Part shown: one piece after another, positions 55,487 through 63,497 of the stretch
Layout of the letters: each line of letters starts with the position of its first letter
Numbering within the stretch: position 1 is the stretch's first letter
NCBI RefSeq assembly: GCF_030323145.1
Contig: NZ_CP100470.1
Coordinates: 3,079,001-3,143,000, forward strand
DNA: 64,000 nucleotides
Origin: Mesorhizobium sp. C432A
GTDB taxonomy: Bacteria > Pseudomonadota > Alphaproteobacteria > Rhizobiales > Rhizobiaceae
Direction: 5' to 3'
Position numbers and translations under genes: made by a program
The notes under the pieces: generated by a model
Told to the model about the DNA's origin: nothing
What the model saw: only the letters and a program-made list of their open reading frames with translations
Databases searched by the model: none

Positions 55487-56368
55487 TCACCCCAGCGCCT
55501 CCTCGACAATCTGGCCAAGCTCCGGCGCGATCGCGGACAAATCCTCCTCGTCCTTGATAAGCACACCGATGGCTCGGCGGAAGGCTTGCGGCCATGGGCT
55601 GCCGCCTTTCTCCAGTATGGTGGCGGCGTTGGCCCATTCTACGGCCTCGGAGATGCCGGGCGGCTTGGCCAGCGGGCGGACGCGGATCTCCTGCACAGCG
55701 GCCGCCACGGCGCGGGCGGTGGTCTCGGCGACATCGCCGGCGCGCAGCATGATGATGGCGGCTTCGCGCTCGGCGTCGGGATAGCCGATCCAGTGATAGA
55801 CGCAACGCCGACGCAGCGCCTCCGCCAGTTCGCGGGTTCGGTTCGAGGTCAGGATGACGATCGGCTGCGCCTCGGCGCGGATCGTGCCGCGCTCAGGGAT
55901 GCTGATTTGGAAATCGGAAAGGAATTCGAGAAGCAGCGCTTCGAATTCGTGGTCGGAGCGGTCGATCTCGTCGACCAGCAGCACGCGCTGCTCCGGCGCC
56001 CGCAGCACCTGCAGCAATGGCCGCGCGATCAGAAAGCGGTCGTCATAGATGTCGATCTCATGCTCGCCGGCATGGCGGATGGCGAGCAGCTGGCGCTGGT
56101 AGTTCCATTCGTAGAGCGCGTGTGCTGCGTCGATGCCTTCATAGCATTGCAGCCGCACCAGATCGCGGCCAAGCAGTTGCGCGATCGCCTTCGCAGCTTC
56201 GGTCTTGCCAACGCCGGGCGCGCCTTCCAGCAGCAGCGGCTTGCCGAGCCGTATGGCCAGGAAGATGGCGGTGGCCAGGCTGTCGTCGGCGAGGTAGCGC
56301 GATCCAGCGAGGTGGCGTGCCACCGCCTCCGGCGAGGTCGCGACAGTCTCGGCATTCGGCTCCTGCAT
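55487..56368 (-). CDS. MoxR-type AAA ATPase, CoxD-like
   Basis: ATPase of 293 residues. Walker A is GAPGVGKTEAAKAIA (near 40-55), Walker B is VLLVDEIDRSDHEFEALLLE, sensor 1 lies in VILTSNRTRELAEALRRR. Its neighbour is a VWA protein, the usual MoxR partner, and both follow a molybdenum hydroxylase, so this is the CoxD role: chaperone-like maturation of the hydroxylase cofactor. It starts seven bases after the Mo-subunit C-terminal gene. Confidence 0.9.
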   Translation of the reverse strand: MQEPNAETVATSPEAVARHLAGSRYLADDSLATAIFLAIRLGKPLLLEGAPGVGKTEAAKAIAQLLGRDLVRLQCYEGIDAAHALYEWNYQRQLLAIRHAGEHEIDIYDDRFLIARPLLQVLRAPEQRVLLVDEIDRSDHEFEALLLEFLSDFQISIPERGTIRAEAQPIVILTSNRTRELAEALRRRCVYHWIGYPDAEREAAIIMLRAGDVAETTARAVAAAVQEIRVRPLAKPPGISEAVEWANAATILEKGGSPWPQAFRRAIGVLIKDEEDLSAIAPELGQIVEEALG

Positions 56369-56375
56369 GTCGTCC

Positions 56376-57380
56376 TCAGTTCGCCGCTTGCGCCTTCAGC
56401 GCGCGCAATATGCGCTCCGGCGTGATCGGCAGCGTGTCGATGCGCACGCCGACCGCGTCGAAGACGGCATTGGCAACCGCGGGGATCTGCGGGTTCGCGC
56501 ACATTTCGCCTGGCCCTTTGGCACCGTAAGGACCATCCGCCGACGGCCGCTCCAGCACGATGATCTCGGTTTGGGCGAGATCGCCCGGTCCCGGCATCAG
56601 ATACTGGTTGAAGTCGGTGCCGCCATGGTCGCGGTTGGGATAATAGGGCTCGGTCGTTTCGTAGAGCGCGTGGCTGATGCCCATCCAGGAACCGCCGACC
56701 AGTTGCTGCTCGACCATTTTCGGGTTCAGCGCGCGGCCGATCTCAAAGACGTTCTTCACGGTCAGCACCGTAACCTCGCCCGTCTCGTCATCGACCTCGA
56801 CCTCGGCCACCGTGCAGGCATGGGCGTAGCAGGTCGACGGCTTCATCGCGCCGGTCTCTTTCTCCGGATAGGAGCGCGGGATCAAGAACATGCCGCGGCC
56901 TGAGATCGAGCGGCCACGCTTGAAATGAGCCGACAGCGCGACATCGAAGATCGAGATCGACTTTTGCGGCGCGCCCTTGACCAGAATATTGCCCTGGCCG
57001 TCAGTCTCAAGGTCGGAAGCGTTGACCTCCAGCTCTTCCGCCGCCACTTCCAACATCACCTGGCGCGCTTCCTTGGCCGCCTGGATGACGGCGTTGCCGG
57101 CGCGGTGGGTGCCGCGCGAGGCGAAGGTTCCCATGCAGTGCGGGCCGGTGTCGGTGTCGGCGGTGTCGATGGTGACGCGGTCGGTCGGCACGCCGATGGT
57201 CTCGGCGCAGATCTGCGCCATGATCTGCTTCAGGCCCTGGCCGAGATCGACCGACGAAAGTGTGACCATAAAATTGCCGGTCGGCGTCGAATGCACCAGC
57301 GCCTGCGTCGGGTCGCCGCCAAGGTTCATGCCCGTCGGGTAGTTGATCGCGGCGACGCCGCGTCCGCGCCTTATCGCCAT
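56376..57380 (-). CDS. Molybdenum hydroxylase large subunit, C-terminal half
   Basis: A 334-residue segment with the C-terminal molybdopterin-binding domain of xanthine-dehydrogenase-family large subunits: SSVDLGQGLKQIMAQICAE, GTFASRGTHRAGNAV, and the catalytic Glu in YGAKGPGEMCANP near residue 290. It starts ATG GCG two bases after the stop of the N-terminal half. AAGGGAG stands upstream, so independent coupled translation is possible. In most relatives both halves are one protein of about 780 residues, so a single-base frameshift is the alternative. Confidence 0.85.
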   Translation of the reverse strand: MAIRRGRGVAAINYPTGMNLGGDPTQALVHSTPTGNFMVTLSSVDLGQGLKQIMAQICAETIGVPTDRVTIDTADTDTGPHCMGTFASRGTHRAGNAVIQAAKEARQVMLEVAAEELEVNASDLETDGQGNILVKGAPQKSISIFDVALSAHFKRGRSISGRGMFLIPRSYPEKETGAMKPSTCYAHACTVAEVEVDDETGEVTVLTVKNVFEIGRALNPKMVEQQLVGGSWMGISHALYETTEPYYPNRDHGGTDFNQYLMPGPGDLAQTEIIVLERPSADGPYGAKGPGEMCANPQIPAVANAVFDAVGVRIDTLPITPERILRALKAQAAN

Positions 57381-57381
57381 C

Positions 57382-58749
57382 TCAAGCTCCCTTCGTGTAG
57401 GAGGACATCGCCATATACTTCTCCGCCACCGGCCAGTTGGCGGCCCGCGACGCCTCCTGCATGCACTCGATCAGCGCCGCTCCTTCGGTCGGCTGGCGAT
57501 GCGCCTTCATGTCGCCATCGCGATAGGCGTTGATGAAGCGGAATTCGAGCGGGTCCATGCCGATCAGCCGCGCCAGCTTGTCCATCTGCACCTCAAGCGC
57601 GAAGTCGCCGATGGTGACGCCGAAGCCGCGCATGGCGGAGGAGGGGGTGCGGTTGGTGTAGACGCAATAAGTGTCGATCCAGACATTGGGAATGGTGTAG
57701 GGCCCGGGATAGTGCGCCGCTCCCTTCTGCGCGCCATAAGGCGAATGGCGCGAATAGGCGCCGGCATCGGTATAGCCGGTCACCTTGCGAGCCACGATGC
57801 GGCCATCGTTCATCACGCCATCCTTGATGATTATCTTTTCGGCGGCGCGCGGTGAGGAGATCTGCATCTCCTCTTCGCGGCTGTAGATGAAGGAGACGGG
57901 ACGTCCTGTGAGCTTGGCGCCAAGAATGGCGATCGGCTCGACGATGACGTCGACCTTGCCGCCAAAGCCGCCGCCGACGGTGCCGCCGACGAAATGCAGT
58001 TTTGAGCCGGGCATCTGCAGGATGATCGAGGCGTTGTCGAGGGTGAAGAACATCGCCTGGGTGTTGGTGTAGCAGGTGAAGCGGTCATTGCCTTCGGGCA
58101 CCACGACGCAGCCCGTGGTCTCGGTCGGCGCATGCTCGATCGGCGAGGACTGGTAGCTCTGTTCCAGGATGTGGTCGGCGCCGGCAAAGCCCGCCTCGAC
58201 ATCGCCGAAGCGCACCTTGCGGCATTCGCCGCTGTCATAGAGGTAATAATTCTGGCCGTGATATTCGTTGACCAAAGGCGCGCCGGGCTTCAGCGCTTCT
58301 TCCATGTCGAAGACGGCCGGCAGCACCTCATAATCGACCTTGACCTTGGCTGCCGCTTCCTGAGCCGCGCGCTCGGTCTCGGCCAGCACCGCCACCACGG
58401 CCTCGCCCTTCCAGCGTGGCTTGCCGTCGGCCAGCACCGTCTCGTCCTCCGGCCCGACCTGGATCAGGATCAGGATGGTGTAGACATTGTGCGGAACGTC
58501 CCTGGCAGTGAGGATTTTCACCACGCCGGGATGCTTCTCCGCTTCGGAAGTGTCGATCGAACGGATGCGGGCATGGTGGTGCGGACTGCGCACCATTTTC
58601 AGGTGAAGCATATTCGGGACGTTGCGGTCGGCGAAATAGGCGGTCTTGCCCGTCACATGACCCGGCGAATCCAGCCGCGGCCGCCCATGGCCGATCTCGT
58701 GCAGGCCGTCCTTGCGCTGATCGGCGAAATAGTTTTTGCGCAGTTCCAT
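57382..58749 (-). CDS. Molybdenum hydroxylase large subunit, N-terminal half
   Basis: A 455-residue segment with the a/b-hammerhead domain (VTGKTAYFADRNVPNMLHLK, VRSPHHHARI) and the first molybdopterin-binding domain (GGTVGGGFGGKVDV, SSAMRGFGVTIGDFALEVQM). The AMRGFG loop is of the xanthine dehydrogenase kind and not the CO dehydrogenase VAYRCSFR kind, so CO oxidation is unlikely and an aromatic or N-heterocyclic substrate is favoured. It ends at a TGA just before the other half begins. Confidence 0.87.
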   Translation of the reverse strand: MELRKNYFADQRKDGLHEIGHGRPRLDSPGHVTGKTAYFADRNVPNMLHLKMVRSPHHHARIRSIDTSEAEKHPGVVKILTARDVPHNVYTILILIQVGPEDETVLADGKPRWKGEAVVAVLAETERAAQEAAAKVKVDYEVLPAVFDMEEALKPGAPLVNEYHGQNYYLYDSGECRKVRFGDVEAGFAGADHILEQSYQSSPIEHAPTETTGCVVVPEGNDRFTCYTNTQAMFFTLDNASIILQMPGSKLHFVGGTVGGGFGGKVDVIVEPIAILGAKLTGRPVSFIYSREEEMQISSPRAAEKIIIKDGVMNDGRIVARKVTGYTDAGAYSRHSPYGAQKGAAHYPGPYTIPNVWIDTYCVYTNRTPSSAMRGFGVTIGDFALEVQMDKLARLIGMDPLEFRFINAYRDGDMKAHRQPTEGAALIECMQEASRAANWPVAEKYMAMSSYTKGA

Positions 58750-58760
58750 TCTTTTGGTCC

Positions 58761-59243
58761 TTAGGCCGCGTTCTGCGAATTGGCTCGGGCCGTCGTCAGC
58801 ACCGCCTCGATGATCGGCTCGTAGCCGGTGCAGCGGCAGATGTTGCCGGACAGCGCCTCGATCACGTCCTCGCGGCTCGGATTGGGCGTGTGGTCGAGCA
58901 GCACCTTGGCGGCCATGATCATGCCCGGCGTGCAGAAGCCGCATTGCGTGGCGAAGGCGTCGAGGAAGGCACGCTGCAGCGGATGCAGGACGCCGGCCTC
59001 AGCGAGGCCCGATGTGGTGCGGATGTCGGCGCCGCTGCAGGTCTCGGCCACGGTCAGGCAAGAGAGCCGGAGTTCGCCGTCGATGATCACCGAGCAGGCG
59101 CCGCAGGTGCCCTGGTGGCAGCCGCCCTTGGGCGAGGTGTCGCCGATCTTGTCGCGCAGCGCGTGCAGCAGCGTCGTGCCGCTGTCGACAAATTCGGCCT
59201 TCTCCGAGCCGTTGAGCGTGAACTGAACCGGAACCTTTGCCAT
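58761..59243 (-). CDS. Molybdenum hydroxylase 2Fe-2S subunit
   Basis: Electron-transfer subunit of 160 residues with two [2Fe-2S] sites. The plant-ferredoxin-type site is GGCHQGTCGACSVIIDG with a later LSCLT; the C-terminal helical site is QCGFCTPGMI and GNICRCTGYEPI. GGGAGGA precedes the ATG. It sits between the FAD and Mo subunit genes, in the CoxS/small-subunit position. Confidence 0.94.
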   Translation of the reverse strand: MAKVPVQFTLNGSEKAEFVDSGTTLLHALRDKIGDTSPKGGCHQGTCGACSVIIDGELRLSCLTVAETCSGADIRTTSGLAEAGVLHPLQRAFLDAFATQCGFCTPGMIMAAKVLLDHTPNPSREDVIEALSGNICRCTGYEPIIEAVLTTARANSQNAA

Positions 59244-59303
59244 GTTTTCCTCCCAGCGCGCCTGCCCGATTGATCGGACAGACGCGCGCCCCCCAAGCGG
59301 TGG

Positions 59304-60098
59304 TTAAGTAAGCAGCAGCCGGCCGAGATGGACCGGGAGAACCTCGGCGCGATACCAGGCGCTGGCGATCGGATCGGTGATTGGCGAAGTGCCTTCACCG
59401 GCTGCAGCCAGCGCCGCTGCGACGCCGTCCTGGTCAAGCCTGCTGCCGATCAGTGCCTTTTCCGCAGCGCGGGCGCGCATCGGCCGGTCTGCCATGCAGC
59501 CGAGCGCGATCCGCGCCGAGGAGACAGTGCCGTCGCCGGCCTGTTCGAGAACGGCGGCGATGCTGAGCACCGAGACGCCCTTCGGCTTGACCCGCGACAC
59601 TTTCAGGAAGCGGAAATTCTCGGCCCTTGGCAGTGCGAAGGCGACTGACGTGACGATGGCGCGGCTGCCGTCCCGCCTGGCCAGAAAATCCTCGATAGGC
59701 AATTCCCCATCATCGGTGCCAACCGTCGCATCCAGCGCCAGCAACACCACGGCGAAATCGCCATAGGGCGCCGGCGCAAACAAATTGCCGCCGACAGTCG
59801 CCATATTGCGGATCGCCGGGCCGCCGACGGCGCGCGCAGCCTTGGACAGCGCCGCAAGCTCGGGATGGCGGGCGATAGCCGCCATTGTCACCGAAGCGCC
59901 GATGCGGACCTTGCCGCCGGCAACGGTGATCCCGGAGAGGGTCGGATCGGTCGAGCGGACGAGGCCGGTGACGGAGACATCGCCTTCATTGGCGGCGCGC
60001 ACGACCAGCGTGCCGCCGCCGAGATAGCGGGTGCCGGGCGCCTTCAGCGCCGCGTTGGCATCCCTGACGGCCGAAAAGGTCTGGAGGGCAAGCGCCAT
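59304..60098 (-). CDS. Molybdenum hydroxylase FAD-binding subunit
   Basis: FAD subunit of 264 residues (CoxM/medium subunit class). FAD-binding motifs are RYLGGGTLVVRAANEGDV (about 24-41) and AIRNMATVGGNLFAPAPYG (about 95-113). The C-terminal CO-dehydrogenase flavoprotein domain includes LGCMADRPMRARAAEKAL. GGGAG lies before ATG 60098. It passes electrons from the 2Fe-2S subunit to the final acceptor. Confidence 0.92.
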   Translation of the reverse strand: MALALQTFSAVRDANAALKAPGTRYLGGGTLVVRAANEGDVSVTGLVRSTDPTLSGITVAGGKVRIGASVTMAAIARHPELAALSKAARAVGGPAIRNMATVGGNLFAPAPYGDFAVVLLALDATVGTDDGELPIEDFLARRDGSRAIVTSVAFALPRAENFRFLKVSRVKPKGVSVLSIAAVLEQAGDGTVSSARIALGCMADRPMRARAAEKALIGSRLDQDGVAAALAAAGEGTSPITDPIASAWYRAEVLPVHLGRLLLT

Positions 60099-60114
60099 GG
60101 CAGTCTCCCCTGAC

Positions 60115-60558
60115 TCAGCTCTGGCCAGAAAAGTGGCTCTTCAACGCATTGAAGCCACCCTGGAAGACATTGGCGGCCATGCCGGCGGCGATCTTGTCGG
60201 CCTCTTCGGGCGCCGCGTCGAAAGTTGCTGTCCATTCGGCATAGGTGCGGTCGCCGTCGGTAACGCGGCGCAATTGCAGCGTCGCCTTGTGATTGGTCAG
60301 CGGCTGCGGCGTCTCCAGGATGGAGTAGCTGACGCGGAAATTCGCGTCGGAGAAGTCGAGCAGTTTTTCGCGGATACGCGCGCCGCTGGCGAGCTCGAAA
60401 TTACGCACGCAGCCGATGGTTTCGGCGCTCTTGCCGTCTTCGATATGGCTCTTGACCATGCGCGGATGCCAGCCCGGCAGGTCATTGAAGTCGCGTATGC
60501 GCGCCCAGACCTTTTCGACCGGCGCGTCGATGACGCTGGAGACGGTGACTTCAGCCAT
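60115..60558 (-). CDS. SRPBCC family protein (CoxG/polyketide-cyclase-like)
   Basis: Protein of 147 residues with the START-like helix-grip fold: VTVSSVIDAPVEKVWARIRD at the N-terminus, WHPRMVKSHIEDG, and a long C-terminal helix (ADKIAAGMAANVFQGGFNAL). It is the first gene of the hydroxylase operon. CoxG proteins of CO dehydrogenase clusters have the same fold and are linked to membrane anchoring, while other members bind hydrophobic ligands. Either role is possible. Confidence 0.85.
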   Translation of the reverse strand: MAEVTVSSVIDAPVEKVWARIRDFNDLPGWHPRMVKSHIEDGKSAETIGCVRNFELASGARIREKLLDFSDANFRVSYSILETPQPLTNHKATLQLRRVTDGDRTYAEWTATFDAAPEEADKIAAGMAANVFQGGFNALKSHFSGQS

Positions 60559-60671
60559 ATGATCATTCCCCTACGAATTCGATACGCAGCAGGGTAGGGC
60601 GGCGGCCGGTGCTGCGCTTATCAATGGGTCTTGCGGCCCTATCAAGGAGTCTGAAAAACGAGCGGCTTGGC

Positions 60672-61499
60672 TCAGGCCATGGCCCGCGCCGCCTCGCGGT
60701 AAAGCGTCGGCGGCACGCCGACATGGTCGCGGAAGAAGCGCGAGAAATTGCCCTGGGTGGTGAAGCCGAGATTGCAGGCGACCGAGATCAGCGGCTCCTG
60801 CGACCACTGCAACTGCCGCACGGCTTCCTCCATGCGCAGCGTGTTCCAGTAGACATTGGGCGTGAGATTGGTCTGTTCCTTGAACAATGCGAAGAAATGC
60901 GGCCGCGACAAGCCAACGCTGCGGGCGACGTCGTCGAACGAGATGCGTTCGCAGACATTGGCCTTCATCAGCTGGATTGCCTTGCGGACGCGAAAGTCCT
61001 GCATTGTGTTGACCCGGATGCGCGCCTCCTGCGGCGCCGAGGCGTCGGCGGCGTCGAGCACGCTATCGATGAAGCGCTCGATCTCGTAATTGGCGACGTC
61101 GTCGATGCTTTCATTCTCGCTCAAATGGTCAAGCAGGTTGGCGGCGGCCCGGTGCAGCCATGGTTCGAGCGTGATTGCCGCCTGTGCAAACAGCGGCGCC
61201 GACGAAGGCAGGTCGCGGCGCCGGCGCGCCCAATCCGGATCGATGTAGAAGGCGAGGAACAGGCCGGGCCTGCCGTTCTGCGACAGAATGTGGCTGTGCG
61301 GCTGGTAGGAATTGATGCCGGCGGCGGTGCCGGGTCCCAGAAGCACCGTCTCGCGGCCGACGGTCATCTCGCCGGCCGTGCCCTCCAGCCAGATGATGAT
61401 GTGGGCCTCGACATGCGCATGGGTGACGAAGTCGCTGGCGACATTCAGGACAGAAACATGTCCGAACCGGCCCCAATAGAGCCTGATCGCGTCCGTCAT
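60672..61499 (-). CDS. AraC family transcriptional regulator
   Basis: Regulator of 275 residues. The N-terminal cupin-like sensor has FVTHAHVEAHIIIWLEGTAG and NSYQPHSHIL. The C-terminal AraC domain has RISFDDVARSVGLSRPHFFA and PLISVACNLGFTTQGNFSRF. ATG 61499 has GAGG seven bases upstream. It lies 113 bases before the SRPBCC gene on the same strand, so it is the likely activator of the molybdenum hydroxylase operon. Confidence 0.9.
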   Translation of the reverse strand: MTDAIRLYWGRFGHVSVLNVASDFVTHAHVEAHIIIWLEGTAGEMTVGRETVLLGPGTAAGINSYQPHSHILSQNGRPGLFLAFYIDPDWARRRRDLPSSAPLFAQAAITLEPWLHRAAANLLDHLSENESIDDVANYEIERFIDSVLDAADASAPQEARIRVNTMQDFRVRKAIQLMKANVCERISFDDVARSVGLSRPHFFALFKEQTNLTPNVYWNTLRMEEAVRQLQWSQEPLISVACNLGFTTQGNFSRFFRDHVGVPPTLYREAARAMA

Positions 61500-61648
61500 G
61501 GGTATACCTCCCGCAGACGACTGGCCTCCCTTCGCCTGCAACGGGATTGTGCGGCTGAGTTCGGGGTCGCGTCAAGGCTAGGAGGTGTGGTGAGCTTGGG
61601 GGGCCGCTTATGCCGACGGATTTTCAGACTGAGCGATAGGGTTTCTCG

Positions 61649-62419
61649 TCAAACCGAAGCCGTCATGCCGCCGTCGACATAAAGCGTATGGCCGTTGACG
61701 AACGATGAGGCGTCGGAGGCGAGGAACACGGCGGCGCCGATCAGTTCGTCGACATAACCCCAGCGGCCGGCCGGCGTGCGCTTTTCCAGCCAGGCGGAGA
61801 ATTCCTGGTTGTCGACCAGCGCCTGGTTCATCTCGGTGCGGAAATAGCCGGGGGCGATGGCATTGATCTGCAAGCCGTATTTCGCCCAGTCGGTGCACAT
61901 GCCCCTGGTCAAATTGCGGATTGCGCCCTTGGTCGCCGTATAGGGCGCGATGTTGGGCCGGGCGAGTTCGCTCTGCACCGAGCCGATGTTGATGATCTTG
62001 CCCTTGCCTCGCGCGATCATGTTGCGGGCGACCGCCTTGCCGGCATGGAAGGCGCCGGAGACATTGGTCTTGAACAGCCGCTCCCACTGCTCCTCGGGAA
62101 AGTCCTCGAGCGGGGCGCGGAACTGCACGCCGGCATTGTTGATCAGGATGTCGATGGCGCCGATCTCGGCCTCGATGCGGGCGACATCGGCATCGACCGC
62201 GCGAAAATCCGTCACGTCGAAGGTCGAGGGGTGCGCTTTGAAGCCGGCGTCGCGCAAGCCGGCGACGGCACCGGCAACCTTGCCGGCATCGCGGCCGTTG
62301 AGCACGACACTTGCGCCATGCTCGGCAAGGCCGCGCGCCAGCGCCAGGCCGATGCCCTGGCCGGAGCCGGTGATCAGCGCCAGCCGGCCGTTGAGCTCGA
62401 ACAGGGATTTCGATGTCAA
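61649..62419 (-). CDS. Short-chain dehydrogenase (gluconate 5-dehydrogenase-like)
   Basis: Classical SDR of 256 residues: ALITGSGQGIGLALARGLAE, the NNAG motif in LINNAGVQFRAPL, Ser region IINIGSVQSEL, and catalytic Tyr-Lys in YTATKGAIRNL, ending FVNGHTLYVDGGMTASV. Such enzymes often oxidise sugars or sugar acids. It is 39 bases after the sugar ABC permease gene in the same direction, so it probably acts on the imported sugar or a derivative. Confidence 0.9.
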   Translation of the reverse strand: MTSKSLFELNGRLALITGSGQGIGLALARGLAEHGASVVLNGRDAGKVAGAVAGLRDAGFKAHPSTFDVTDFRAVDADVARIEAEIGAIDILINNAGVQFRAPLEDFPEEQWERLFKTNVSGAFHAGKAVARNMIARGKGKIINIGSVQSELARPNIAPYTATKGAIRNLTRGMCTDWAKYGLQINAIAPGYFRTEMNQALVDNQEFSAWLEKRTPAGRWGYVDELIGAAVFLASDASSFVNGHTLYVDGGMTASV

Positions 62420-62457
62420 GGCAACGGTTCCAGCCGGAAGGTTCAGTCCAAAAACAT

Positions 62458-63456
62458 TCAGTCATTGCGCCTGAAGTTGCGGATCCGGTCGAACAGCACC
62501 GCGAGCAGGATGGCGCCGCCGATGAACACGCCTTGCCAGAAAGCATTGATGCCGAGCAGACCAAGGCTGTTGCGGATCACTTCGATGAGCGCGGCACCGA
62601 CAATGGCGCCGAAGGCGGTGCCGACGCCGCCGGCGAGATTGGCGCCGCCAATGACCGTGGCAGCGATGACCTGCAGTTCCATGCCGGTTCCGAGATTGGT
62701 GGTGACGGCACCCAGCCATCCGGTCTGGATGATGCCGGCAATTCCCGCCGCCAGCGCCGAGATCATATAGACGGCGACCTTGATCTGCTTGACGGGAACG
62801 CCGGTCAGCGTCGCCGCGTGCTCATTGCCGCCAATGGCGAAGATGTGGCGGCCAAACTTGGTCCAGCGCAGCGTGAATCCGGTGATCAGCGCCAGAAGGA
62901 TCATGTAGAGGACCGGATTGGCGATGCCGAACACCCACGCGCCGCCGCCCAGCGCCAGAAGCTTGTCGTGATCCGGGCCGAACTGGAAGACGACGGTGTT
63001 GTTGGAGGCGACCATGGCCAGGCTGCGGGCAATCGACAGCATGCCGAGCGTCACCACGAAGGGTGGAAAGCCGAGATAGGCGATCATGATGCCGTTGAAG
63101 GCGCCTATGGCGAGCGCGGTGGCGATCGAGGCGAGGATGCCGACTTCTATGGAGTAGCCGGCATGCATGGTGACGGCCAGCACCATCGACGACAGGCAGA
63201 GCACCGAACCGACCGACAGGTCGATGCCGCCGGTGATGATGACGAAGGTCATGCCGAGCGCGATGATGGCGACGAAGGTGATGTTGCGGGTGATGTTGTA
63301 AAGGTTCTTCGACGTGGCGAAGGCGTCGGTGGCAAAAGACAGGAACAGGCAGGCCAGGATGACCGCGATCACCACCCAGAAGGTCTGGCTGGCAAACAGT
63401 CTTGCCGGCAAGGATTGCTGTTTTTGTTCGATCGGCTGGTCAATTGTCAGTGCCAT
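62458..63456 (-). CDS. Ribose/fructose-type sugar ABC transporter permease
   Basis: Permease of 332 residues with a hydrophilic N-terminus of about 25 residues and eight to ten TM segments. The family motif is MTFVIITGGIDLSVGSVLCL, followed by GGNEHAATLTGVPVKQIKV and TVIGGANLAGGVGTAFGAIV. It follows the ATPase gene by 41 bases. It forms the channel of a second ribose-type importer in the window, distinct from that at 45.7-52.5 kb. Confidence 0.92.
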   Translation of the reverse strand: MALTIDQPIEQKQQSLPARLFASQTFWVVIAVILACLFLSFATDAFATSKNLYNITRNITFVAIIALGMTFVIITGGIDLSVGSVLCLSSMVLAVTMHAGYSIEVGILASIATALAIGAFNGIMIAYLGFPPFVVTLGMLSIARSLAMVASNNTVVFQFGPDHDKLLALGGGAWVFGIANPVLYMILLALITGFTLRWTKFGRHIFAIGGNEHAATLTGVPVKQIKVAVYMISALAAGIAGIIQTGWLGAVTTNLGTGMELQVIAATVIGGANLAGGVGTAFGAIVGAALIEVIRNSLGLLGINAFWQGVFIGGAILLAVLFDRIRNFRRND

Positions 63457-63497
63457 CGTCGACCTTCATGTGCTGTGCGTGGTGAAATTCGCTGAGA

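Noticed and set aside
57382..60098. Calling the hydroxylase an aerobic CO dehydrogenase (coxMSL)
   Set aside because: The Mo subunit lacks the CO-dehydrogenase loop VAYRCSFR and has the xanthine-dehydrogenase-like AMRGFG instead.
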